In this document: piece by piece, positions 12,301 through 21,566 of the stretch
Numbering within the stretch: position 1 is the first letter of the stretch
Layout: each line of letters opens with the position of its first letter
Assembly: GCF_028389875.1 (NCBI RefSeq)
Contig: NC_084672.1
Span: 3,385,501 to 3,449,500 of the forward strand
Source: Rhea pennata
Taxonomy: Eukaryota; Chordata; Aves; Rheiformes; Rheidae
DNA length: 64,000 nt
Direction: 5' to 3'
Notes under the pieces: generated by a model
Databases searched by the model: none
Told to the model about the DNA's origin: nothing
What the model saw: only the letters and a program-made list of their open reading frames with translations
Position numbers and translations under genes: made by a program

Positions 12301-12730
12301 ATAATTCTGAGATCAGTCTGTGAAATATGCTCTGTAAGGAAACAACCATTTTAATAGAACTCTGTATGTTTTTGATCTCAATAGAAATAGATCTTTTGAA
12401 GGGATCATTGTGTCTTTTCTAATCAATACCCTTGTTAGAAAAGAGTTGTTTAGTCCAGCAGAAATCTGCCATTTAGTTCTGTTATCATAGTCCCTTGCTA
12501 ATACTTTAAATTCCATTTAATTTTTACACAATGCATAAGGAAGTGTAACCAGAACTTGATCTTGTTTTAAGATTGTGTCTGTATTTGGTTCCATGCTGTA
12601 CTTAATTATAACTTACTTTCTTCAGAGACTGTTCTTACTCCACAAATATTCTTTAGTGTTAAAGTGTAAGAAGACATTGTCCTTATATTCCTTAATTAAT
12701 GGATTATGAATAAAATATTTTTTAAAATGG
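9321..12730 (+). other. Intergenic DNA or long-form IGDCC4 3' UTR
   Basis: No convincing exon. From 11,830 to 12,730 the sequence becomes strongly AT-rich and ends in an AATAAA at 12709, after which composition turns sharply CpG- and GC-rich. That break could mark a distal transcript end. Confidence 0.45.
12709..12714 (+). terminator. Possible distal poly(A) signal
   Basis: AATAAA followed by a T/GT-containing stretch within about 30 nt, at the right edge of an AT-rich block. If used, the IGDCC4 3' UTR would be about 4.6 kb. Confidence 0.35.
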
Positions 12731-14429
12731 TGACATTTTTCTCGTGATTCAGTCTGTCACAGCTCATATTCCAAGAGAAAGTTTTGTCCTGGGAGGCTGA
12801 TTCTGTACCAGCGCTTGGAGCGGCTGGACCTGGGAAATAAGCTGTTAGACGGTGGGCTGCACCCGCCCTTCCAAAACAGGCGAGAGGGCGGAAGACGCGG
12901 GTCTGCTAGAGACAAGGCTGCGACGGGTCGCCGCAGGCTAGGCCAGCCTGGCTAGGACTGCGCCTCGTGGCGCGAGGGGAACTGCAATCGCGTTTCCTAA
13001 CGCTTCCAATCCAGCGTGGTGCTTATCAGAATAATTCACTTTGGGATGGATCTGAACAGCACCCGGCAGCTGACAGACCCGCGGCTGCACAGTGGGTAAC
13101 TCCAAGACCTGAGTGTATTACAAGGAGAGATGATTGCTTGGTTCTCATTTCTTCTCTACAAACCTGCACCTACTTGATGCTGGACATTGCACATTCTTCT
13201 GAGCTAGCCGGTGCCTATCGCTGCAGGGGAGAGGGTGGACCCAGATGCACCGTAACCCATGTCTGGTCTGTAACTGGAGAACTGGTAACTGCAGTGTAAC
13301 CACCGCAGCCAGACGCCTGCAGTGCTGGGAGCTCGACTGGGGATTCATGCTGGTGCCAGCTCAGAACCTGAGCTCGTAACCGTGAAGGGAGGAGTGCGGG
13401 ATGCGGGATGTCAGTAGATGCCTGGTTCCAGAGAGGGAGCTCTTCTGGGATTGTAGGCATGGGCAGAGATGAGGTTCATTAGGCATCACTTGATGCTGGC
13501 TCATTTCTCAGTTGTGGAATTGTTGCCTGTAAGAAAAATAAGAAATAATTGACCAATTTTGTACTTTATCTTGCTAGGGAGTTTGATGTGAAAAATAAGA
13601 AGCATCATCTAGCAGCTGAATGGTGAGACTTCTCTTGGGACAGTGTGCTGGGCTAAACACTCGGTGGCTTGCATCCAGCTAGATTGGCAAGAGGATGTCT
13701 GGCAGTGCTTGAGGACACACTATTAACCTCCCATGCATCTCCCTTTCTTCCTAGGTTGCATTCTCTACTGGAGTAGATAGTTTCCATTATTGCTTTATGC
13801 TGCCAGGACTACGGGGTCATAAAAATCTCATTTTATCTGCATTATAGAGGTAATAAATCTGCACTTAGCATAGCGTTCTTTCTTTGATAGTGGTTACAGG
13901 GAACTCTGTCAGACTGTGCAACTCTGATGAGTCTTTCTCTTAGCGCCAGGTAGCCCCACAAATGAGCAAGGAAGGAGTTGGGGGCAGAAGGGGCACTCTG
14001 CAAGTCCCGCTCTCACTTCGCAGTGTGAGAGCAGAGATGCCAGCAGGAGGCTGCTGAGAGGGGACGCAGCAGGGTGGCTGGGAATGGGGAAATACGCGGA
14101 CTAGGAGAGCAGAGGGATGGACGCGGCAGTTGGAAGAGGGCCGGGACTACGGAGGAGCAAAGATAAGAATGAGGCATTTGTTTGCGTTTCATTCTCTTCC
14201 CAGCCTTTATCACCCCTGGGCGCTATGCTGCAATGCAGCTGGCAGTATTACAACAGGCTTCAGTCGACTGTAGTGTTGGGTGTTAGGCAGCTCACTGGTG
14301 CCCGGTGCAGCGTGCCCAGCTCGGCTCTCGGGGAAGCGACGCGGCGCGAGTGCTTGGGGAGTGACGCAGCGAGGTCTGGCTGGGGAAGCTCGCTCGGCAA
14401 ACCAGGGCTGGCTGCGGTGCACGGAAAAC
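12731..14429. other. Intergenic region
   Basis: Mixed composition with a small CpG-dense patch at about 12,840-12,980. No splice-bounded coding segment or repeat family is recognised. The open frame at about 12,967-13,299 resembles no known protein. Confidence 0.5.
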
Positions 14430-15160
14430 CTGGGTTGCATCCAGGCGGGCCTTGACTATCTCCAGAGAAGGAGACTCCACAACCTCTCTGGGCAACCTGG
14501 TCTAGTGCTCCGTCACTCTCACAGGGAAGAAATTCCCCCTCACGTTCAGGCAGAACTTCCTGTGCTTCAATTTCTGCCCGTTGCCTCTTGTCCTGTCACA
14601 CGGGACAACTGAAAAGAGGTTGTCCCTGTCCCCTTGACACCCTCCCTTCAGGTACTTGTACACATTGATCAGATCCCCCCTCAGTCTTCTCTTCCCCAGG
14701 CTGAAGAGGCCCAGCTCTCGCAGCCGTTCCTCACAGGGCAGGTGCTCCAGCCCTCTGATCATCTTCATAGCCCTCCGCTGGACTCTCTCCAGTAGCACTA
14801 TGTCTCTCTTGTAGTGGGGAGCCCAGAACTGGACACAGTACTCGAGATGAGGCCTCACCAGGGCTGAGCAGAGGGGCAGGATCACCTCCCTCCACCTGCT
14901 GGCAACACTCTTCCCACTGCACCCCAGGAGACCATTGGCCTTCCTGGCCACAAGGGCACGTTGCTGGCTCATGGTCAACTTGTCATCCACCAGCACTCCC
15001 AGGTCCTTCTCTGCAGAGCTGCTCTCCAGCAGGTCAGCCCCCAGCTTGTACTGGTGCATGGGGTTATCTGTGGTTCCCTAGGTGCAGGACCCTGCACTTG
15101 CCCTTGTTGAACCTCATGAGGTTCCTCTCCGCCCAGCTCTCCAGCCTGTCCAGGAGGAAA
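14430..15160 (-). mobile_element. CR1 LINE fragment, truncated at both ends
   Basis: Read on the minus strand, this encodes the reverse-transcriptase C-terminal region typical of avian CR1, with [48 protein letters not shown] and [21 protein letters not shown] in order. The frame is open from about 15,059 down to a stop at about 14,502, where a tryptophan-type codon in EHWNRLPREVVESPS-like sequence has become a stop. The remainder of that motif is still readable beyond it. No octamer-type 3' terminal repeats are visible at the left edge and the 5' end is missing, so the copy is dead. CR1 is the dominant LINE of birds and the main lineage clue here. Confidence 0.93.
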
Positions 15161-18100
15161 GGTGCTGTAAGATGCGAGTTTAAATCACCTTTGTTTTGCT
15201 GCAACGTTTAGCCAAACCTGCAGGCACAGCCCCAGAGAAGCTGGGAGGTGGGCTGAGTGGTCACAGCACCATCCTGCCCCCGGACGCTGCTGCCCTGTGG
15301 GGCCTAGGGGCCCTGTTGGCCCTTTCCTGCTTCCTGTGTGGTTACTGGTGCCCAACAGAGTTTCCATTCTGCACTGGATGCTGCCCTGCAAGTAACCAAT
15401 GTGCAACTGTACTAGCAGTTGTAAAGCCTCTCCCAGGCTCTCCAAACAAGGCGCCCCCACCTTCCCCTGCATATTACGGCTGTGGCTGGGGACAGGGGAG
15501 GTCTGCCCAAGGACAGACAGCAAAGCCTTGTCCTTACCCCTTTGCAGTGACCAGAACTGCCCCAGTGTGCTCATTGCCCGAGCCCTCTAGCACCCCTCAG
15601 GAGTATCTAGGCTGCACAGAGCAGCTTTGAACATTTAACTTTGTTGTTTTTCTCTTGCTTTCAAGGGCATTTGAATCCAGAGCAGCTGCTCATGTGCTGG
15701 CACTAGGACTCTTGCTCCGACACTCTCACCTGGCCCAGGAGGAGCTTGAACATGCGTTTGGTAACTGCTTGCCCAAAGCCCAGCTGTGCATCTCAGATTT
15801 CAGGCAGATCTGGGTAATCGTTTCCCACATGCTTCTGTGCAGAGTCAGTTCATTGCTTCAGGTGGTGGCTGGCACGGGAGCAGCCAAGCTTTAAGAGAGG
15901 AGAAAATGCCAGAGGGGCTGTCAGGTAGCTGCTAGGAGGAGATTCATCTGAGCTTTCAAGTTACCTCATTTGCAACTGTGGTTGTGCTCCCGGGTTTCTT
16001 TGAGGCATTATTAGTGCTGACTCCACATGCTCATTTCCCCGTTGGCAAAACTGCTGGATCATTGGCACAGTTGTTTGCAATTAATGGAGAACATGTAGCT
16101 CCTCCTCAGCCAAGTAACTAAGTACCAGGAGGGATTCCCTGGGTGTGAGCACTGTGAGGACTGGTGGCCCCTGCCATTGCAGAGTTGCACCTGTATCGTC
16201 GTTACGCAGCCAGGACTGGTCCCAGCTGTGGCCCAAGAGCAAACAGCAAAGGGTTTCTGCTGGGGAAAGAGGCTTCCACTTCACTGCCTGGCCAGCTTTG
16301 AGCTTGGCCCCTCAAGGTGGGCACCTCGGCATTTTACGGCTGGTGTCTCTGAATCCACAGAGGTCCTCTGTGCTTTAATTCCTCTTCTTTGAGGGCACTT
16401 GTCGGCCATCTGGCTAATGTCCCATCTTCTGTGAGGGCTTCTGGAGATGCAGCCAAATTCCTCCACAAAGGTTATACAAAACAGCTGTGCAAGCAGCTGC
16501 AGGGAAGGTGATGGGGGCTACAGTGTTGGGAATGGCTCTTCTGGCGGGGCACTGAGGTCCCCTCAGCACCTCTTCCTCAGCCCATTGGCATGGGCTGTTT
16601 TGGGATTTCTCTTCTCCTCCCTGTAGCTCAGTGACCACTAAACAGATGCTAAAAAAAGGTGTTACGTACCTAAGTGCAAAGCTCCCAGGCTCTTAGCAGA
16701 TAGGGAAACCACAATTATACAATGGAGTGAATTCAGACAGGTTAATCTCCCATCTCGTTCCCTGAAACGAGTAATGGTGTCTTGGGGACCTGAGTTCTCA
16801 ATTAATTGGTGTAAATCAGGAGCACTATTGGAGCTGGAGGAAATTCACTGTGCAAGGGGAGACCTCTGTGGTCTGCTCTCACGGATGATAAAGTTATTGG
16901 GAGGGAGAACAGAGGGATGGAGCCTGCGCCGCTCTGCAGGGAAGGGCTTGGAGCCTGGGACAGCCTGGGTATTGCCACTCTTGCAAAACTGCTGTTTTCT
17001 GTAAAGCTTCTGGTTTTTCGCTCGTGGTGTGACAAGCGAATTCCCGCTTCCAATATAGGGCAACTTTTTCAAGCCTCCGCGATGAGCACAGAAAATGGCA
17101 GTGCTTCAGATTCCTGTCCTAAACTGGCTCTAAGCAGAGACCCAAACCTGTATTTTTTTTTCAAAAATCCCACGCCTTTTCTTGTGAATCCCATTGTTCG
17201 GCAGGACCAAACTTGCAATTTTTGAAGGTGCCACCAGCAATGTCACTGGTATTTTTTTGCAAGATGTGGGCTGAACTGGATGGTGCCCTAGACATGTAGC
17301 TACCTACCCCTATTTCTGGTTCCTGTCATTGCCACTCTGGCTGTTGTCTTTGCACAAGACTAAAAGCATCCAAAAATTCTGTTTGGTCCTTCCAGGGGGA
17401 AAGTAGCCCTGCAAAACACAGCGCTTCACTTCCCTAGCCTTTGCTTCTTGCAATTATTAATTTCCACAAGCCTTCCTTGCGGCTGACTGGGCTCGGGAGC
17501 CCACTTGCCACCCTGGAATCTTTTCTGGGAGTTTCCACGTGCCTGCAGTGGCTGTGAGCATTACGGAAATGCACATGGGGCCCCACAAGGTAAGCGAGAG
17601 CCAGGGATACGGCTAGGGAATGGGAGCAAAGAGGTTGTGCCGAAAGGTCAGGAACAGCACAGACGTTCAGATGTTACCAAGAGGTCGATGGAGCCTGTTC
17701 AGCCCAGAGCAAATTCTTCCCTGCTGAAAGTAACCTCTTACAACCCAGCCCTCTGCTAAATGAGCAAACCCTTAATCTAGAGCAGATGTAGTGAAGTCTT
17801 CTTTACTTGCTGACCCAAACGCGTTCAGGCTACGCACCATCCAGGAAAGCCGCCCACTGCTCGTCTGCACAAAGCATTTTGCCCACATCACTAGTCAACG
17901 TTACAGGGTTTAGTAACGTGGCCCATCAAACTATTTTTACTCTTGAAAAGAGAAAGGAGTCAGGGTGTACTTCTTTTCCCTCCCTCCTCCCCTGCGAACA
18001 AACAACGCAAAAGACTCTGAGCCGGCATTGAAGAGGGAGAGATGCGTTTCGCTGCTGCGGGGCTGGTTGTGGAGGGCGGCGCAGCGCGGCTGGAGGGCAG

Positions 18101-18530
18101 TAGAGCAGCGCGGCGGCGGGTTAGTTGAACGTAGGTGTTCAAAGATGAGCTGGTTGCTCCAGATCTCTGCCCGGCCACCTTAGTCGCCTGCTAGGGTGGA
18201 CGCGGACCGCGCCGTGCAGGGCCCTGCCTCCGTCTACTGCTCTTCACGCCCATCCGCTCGGCCTTTCCAGAGGCGCGATTCCCACATGGTCACGGCTCGC
18301 TCTCCCTCTGCAATTCCTCCTGCTTGCTTTCCGGAGAGGCCCATAACCTGCTGGGACGCTCCACCACCGCAGCCAGTGGTTTTGTCCTCAAAAAGTCTGA
18401 AAACTAAACGTTCGGTGAAACTAGCAGGAAGAACGTTGCAAAGTCATTTGGTTCCATCGCTCTTCTCTCTCTCTCTCTCTGTTGTGGTTTGGTTTGTTTT
18501 AACGTGTGGATTTAGGGTCCCGAGCTGGAA
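15161..18530. other. Intergenic region upstream of IGDCC3
   Basis: Ordinary mixed-composition DNA with no recognised exon or further transposon. CpG density begins to rise from about 18,030 as the IGDCC3 promoter island is approached. Confidence 0.55.
18464..18480. repeat. (CT)n microsatellite
   Basis: Uninterrupted CT dinucleotides at the upstream shore of the CpG island. Confidence 0.9.
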
Positions 18531-18760
18531 GGGCTGAGGAAACGCCGCCGGCCCTGGCACGCAGCGCGCGCGGAACCGCCGTGCCGTCCTCACCGCCACC
18601 TGCGGACCGGGGAACCGTTCGTGACGCTGCTTCGGCTCCGAGTCGTGGGCTTCCTCGCGGGTCGGGGGACCCCAGTGAGACCTCCAGAAAAGCTGCCTCC
18701 TCCAGAACCCCTGGAGGAGTTTAAAAGCCACGCTCGGGCCTGCGCTCGTGGGGCGAGACA

Positions 18761-19394
18761 GCTCCATCCCAGCTCCGCCATCGTGCCGGGTCCCAGCTCC
18801 GCCATCCCACCACAGCTCTGCCATCCCACCAGGTCCCAGCTCCGCCATCCCACCAGGTCCCAGCTCTGCCATCCCAACACAGCTCCACCATTCCTCCCCG
18901 GCTCTGCCATCCCGCCAGGCCCAGGCTCCACCATCCCACCACAGCTCCGCCATCCCACCCTGTCCCCACTCCATCATCCCACCAGGTCCCAGCTCCGCCA
19001 TCCCACCACAGCTCCGCCATCCCGCCAGGCCCCGGCTCCGCCATCCCACCACAGCTCTGCCATCCCACCAGGTCCCAGCTCTGCCATCCCACCAGGTCCC
19101 AGCTCTGCCATCCCAACACAGCTCCACCATTCCTCCCCGGCTCTGCCATCCCGCCAGGCCCAGGCTCCACCATCCCACCACAGCTCCTCCATCCCGCCAG
19201 GCCCCGGCTCCGCCATCCCTCCCCGGCTCCGACATCCTGCCAGGCCCAGGCTCCACCATCCTGCCCCAGCTCCACCATCCCACCCTGTCCCCACTCCATC
19301 ATCCCACCAGGTCCCAGCTCCGCCATCCCACCACAGCTCCGCCATCCCGCCAGGCCCAGGCTCCGCCATCCCACCCCGGCTCCGCCATCCCGCC
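18761..19394. repeat. GC-rich minisatellite, 19/24-bp units with higher-order duplication
   Basis: Roughly 29 units of two interleaved lengths, about 19 bp (like CAGCTCCGCCATCCCACCA) and about 24 bp (adding GGTCC or GGCCC). A composite block recurs: the distinctive ATCCCAACAC piece at 18871 reappears at 19110, 239 bp later, and TGTCCCCACT at 18961 reappears at 19286. The array is open in several frames on both strands only because units lack stop codons; I do not regard it as coding. Confidence 0.95.
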
Positions 19395-19454
19395 GTCTCC
19401 CCCCTCCTGCTGGGGGCGGCGGCGGGGCCGGTTCGCCCCGCGGGCAGCGGACGC

Positions 19455-19463
19455 GGGGGCGGG
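19455..19463 (+). promoter_or_regulatory. Sp1/KLF-type GC box
   Basis: GGGGGCGGG within the unique GC-rich stretch between the minisatellite and exon 1. It matches the Sp/KLF consensus; occupancy is inferred. Confidence 0.5.
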
Positions 19464-19497
19464 AAGCGGCTTGGGGGTTTGGGGCCCTTCCCGGGGG

Positions 19498-19526
19498 GAG
19501 GAGGAGGAGGAGGAGGAGCGGGGGGG
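19498..19526 (+). repeat. (GAG)n purine tract with G7 run
   Basis: About seven GAG triplets followed by C and seven G residues. This is a homopurine stretch in the likely core promoter, prone to triplex or quadruplex formation. Confidence 0.85.
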
Positions 19527-19586
19527 GCCGAGGGGTCTCCCCGCCCTGTGGAGAGGCGGCGGCGCGGCGCGGCCTGGCGGATGCGC

Positions 19587-19596
19587 AAGATGGCGC
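19587..19596 (+). promoter_or_regulatory. YY1-like element containing an ATG
   Basis: AAGATGGCGC matches the core of the YY1 site often found just downstream of vertebrate transcription starts. Its ATG at 19590 has A at -3 and G at +4, a strong initiation context. It opens a frame different from IGDCC3 that overlaps the true start. Confidence 0.5.
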
Positions 19597-19743
19597 AAGG
19601 CGCCGCCGCGGCCCCGCGCCGCCCCCCGCCCGGCGCGCTCGGAGCGCGGGGGGGCAGCGCCGCCGCGATCCGCTTTTCGGCTGCTCCCTCGGCTTGTCGC
19701 GGCGCTTCCCCCCTCCCCTCGCTCTCTCTCCTCCCTCCCAGTT

Positions 19744-19785
19744 GGGGGTGGGCGTTGTGGGTGGGGGGGGGAAGGAGGGAGGGGG
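19744..19785 (+). promoter_or_regulatory. Potential G-quadruplex in promoter or 5' leader
   Basis: Six G-tracts of three or more at 19744-19748, 19750-19752, 19759-19761, 19763-19771, 19777-19779 and 19781-19785, with short loops. It ends 66 bp before the start codon. If transcribed, it would be an RNA quadruplex candidate in the leader. Confidence 0.6.
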
Positions 19786-19851
19786 TCTCCCCGCGCCGGC
19801 TGCCCCCTCCCCGTGGGGCGCAGGGAGGCGAGCCCGCCCGCCCGGGATGCC

Positions 19852-19889
19852 ATGGCTCCGCCGGGCTCCGCGCTGCCCGCCGGCCTCCC

Positions 19890-19920
<31 letters not shown>

Positions 19921-19933
19921 GGCTGCCGCGGAG
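19852..19933 (+). CDS. IGDCC3: IGDCC3 (PUNC), coding exon 1: signal peptide
   Basis: The ATG at 19852 lies in GCCATGG context and opens 27 codons, MAPPGSALPAGLP then ten leucines then GCRG. This is a textbook cleavable signal peptide for a type I membrane protein. It is the first in-frame ATG, although the frame is open upstream through the minisatellite. The exon ends at GGAG followed by a GTAAGAG donor at 19934, after the first base of a codon (phase 1). That base completes an aspartate codon with the start of exon 2 at 31304, so the two exons join exactly. IGDCC3 is a neural and mesodermal Ig/fibronectin III cell-surface protein related to DCC. The signal peptide alone is not diagnostic; identity comes from exon 2. 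Confidence 0.88.
19891..19920 (+). repeat. (CTGCTC)5 coding hexanucleotide repeat
   Basis: Five exact CTGCTC units encode the ten-leucine core of the IGDCC3 signal peptide. Length changes would stay in frame and only alter the hydrophobic core. Confidence 0.96.
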
Positions 19934-20025
19934 GTAAGAGCCGGCCGCGGGGCGCCGAGGGACCCGCCGCCGCCCCCGGCGCCGCCGCCGCGCCCGGCCG
20001 GGCTCGCAGCCCCCCCCGCCCCGTC

Positions 20026-20118
20026 CCGCTCCCTCCCGCTGCTCCCCGGCTCCCTCCCGCTGCTCCCCGGCTCCCTCCCGCTCCCTCCCGCTCCTTCCCG
20101 CTCCCTCGCGCTCGTTCC
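20026..20118. repeat. CT/CCG-rich minisatellite, about 21-bp unit
   Basis: Repeats of a unit like GCTCCCTCCCGCTGCTCCCCG, decaying into shorter CTCCCTCCCG copies. It begins 92 bp after the exon 1 donor. A C14 run follows at 20224-20237. Confidence 0.85.
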
Positions 20119-20274
20119 TAGTTCTTCCAGTTCGTACCCCAATTCCTTGCGCTCATTCCCAGTCCCCCCAGTTCGACCCCCGGTCCCTGCAGTTCGTTCC
20201 CAGTCCTGTGCTTGCCCCCCGCTCCCCCCCCCCCCCCGGCACGGCAGCCCCTCCGGGGAGCCGGGGCCGAGCCC

Positions 20275-20556
20275 CGCGTGTGTGCGTGTGCACAGCTCCG
20301 CGTGTGCGCACATCTGCACGCGTGTGCGCACACCTCCGCGTGTGCGCACGCCTCCGCGTGTGTGCACATCTGCACGCGTGTGCACACCTCTGCGTGCACG
20401 CACAGCTCCGTGTGTGTGTGTGTGCATATCTGCATGCGTGTGCGCACGCCTCCGCGTGTGCGCACGCCTCCGCGTGTGTGCACACCTGCACGCGTGTGTG
20501 CACACCTCCGCGTGTGCACATCTGCGCCCGCACGCGCGCACCTCTGCGTGTGCACC
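20275..20556. repeat. Alternating purine-pyrimidine minisatellite (GTGTGCGCAC... type)
   Basis: About 16-18 units of roughly 16-20 bp built from GTGTGCGCACACCTCCGC-like sequence. Each unit contains a near-palindromic core of alternating purines and pyrimidines, the classic substrate for Z-DNA. It starts about 340 bp after the exon 1 donor, inside the CpG island. All frames are open on both strands, an artefact of the repeat. Confidence 0.93.
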
Positions 20557-21195
20557 GCGGCACAACTCCCGCCGCGGCTTTCGCCCGGCCCCTCGGGCTC
20601 CGGCATCCCCGCCGGCGGAGCGAGGCCCCTCCGGGGCCGACGGACGGGCTCTGCCGCCAGCCTGCCGAGGGGCAGGACGGTTCCCCTGGGGTCCCCCAAA
20701 GCCACGTTTTAGCTGAGAGAGGCACCGAGGAGGGGGCGGTGGCCCGGACCCGAAGTCGCCGCCGGCGATGCGAGCGCTGTTTGCCAGCAGCGCCGGTAGC
20801 TGCAAGCGAGAAATACTGGTCAGCAAGTCGCAGGGACAACAGTGAGCTACTTTAGACCGCGAAATATTGCGCTTTCATGTAGTACCTGGCCTCGGTTCCC
20901 GCGGGCGCAGCCCGTAACACCACCCTCTGGACCAGGGCCGAACTACAAAAACATCAAAGAGGTTTTTCCCCGGACCTACTGTGCGTGCGCCCTGCTGATA
21001 AATTGCGATGTTTTCCCTCTGCTGGGGATGCTGCTTAAGCATGGCTCCGATCTGAGGAAGGAAGCGGAGAAGGGATGCTGTTCTGCAGCGAGATATCCCT
21101 GTGCCCGCTGCCTCGTGTTAGCTTAGCAGCCGGGGCGTGCGGCGGGGCGCTTAGGGTGCTTGGAGAAATTCTTCTTTGCAGGGTTGAGGGCGGGC

Positions 21196-21212
21196 GGGGG
21201 GGGGGGGGGGGG
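21196..21212 (+). repeat. G17 homopolymer
   Basis: Seventeen consecutive G residues within intron 1, quadruplex-prone and length-unstable. Confidence 0.95.
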
Positions 21213-21541
21213 AGGGAATGAAGTTTTGAAAGTGAAACTTTAATCAGTTGCGTTTGTGACTAGTTGATCTACCTTGGCAGGTCTCCGGGCTTCGGGGGGC
21301 GTTTTGCCGGCCCCACTGCAGCCTGCTTGGCCGCAGTTTAGAAGCTTTTCTGTCCCGCGGTTTTGTTTCCCCCCTCCGCATGCTCCGATGGGTTTGCACG
21401 CTCTGGATGTGGCGAGCAGCGAGGTGCCGGGCTTCTGCGCTCCGCCGAATTTAATAAACCCGCCCGTGTCGGTCAGAAACCCGCGGGGGCAGGGGCGGGT
21501 GCTGGGGCTCGGGCCGGGCTCGTGCGCCGCCGGGGTGCTCG

Positions 21542-21566
21542 GTGCCGTGCCGTGCCGTGCCGTGCC
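21542..21566. repeat. (GTGCC)5 pentanucleotide repeat
   Basis: Five exact copies followed by a GCGCC variant, in a CpG-rich part of intron 1. Confidence 0.95.

Larger units (their letters stand above)
19847..19933 (+). promoter_or_regulatory. Overlapping upstream ORF start, 5 nt before the IGDCC3 ATG
   Basis: The sequence ATGCCATGG holds two ATGs in different frames. The first, at 19847, has G at -3 but C at +4. It reads 29 codons to the exact end of exon 1, then 17 codons of exon 2, and stops at TAG 31355-31357, giving 46 codons. The second, at 19852, has G at -3 and G at +4 and is the IGDCC3 start. The uORF is an inference from the sequence; no peptide is claimed. Confidence 0.6.
18530..20680. 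promoter_or_regulatory. CpG-island promoter of IGDCC3
   Basis: About 2.1 kb of dense CpG and very high GC surrounding exon 1. It contains a GC minisatellite on its upstream side, Sp1-type GGGGGCGGG, a YY1-like AAGATGGCGC, GAG and G-run elements and the start codon. I see no TATA box, which fits a dispersed CpG-island promoter. The core start site probably lies between about 19,420 and 19,800, by inference. Confidence 0.8.

Noticed and set aside
18444..20826. Very long open frames on both strands (up to about 700 codons) across the IGDCC3 promoter
   Set aside because: They translate tandem GC minisatellites and CpG-island sequence into low-complexity peptides; several frames are open at once because the units lack stop codons.
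20118..20855. Cys/His/Arg-rich open frames over the GTGTGCGC array
   Set aside because: Pure repeat translation, open on both strands, with no family resemblance.
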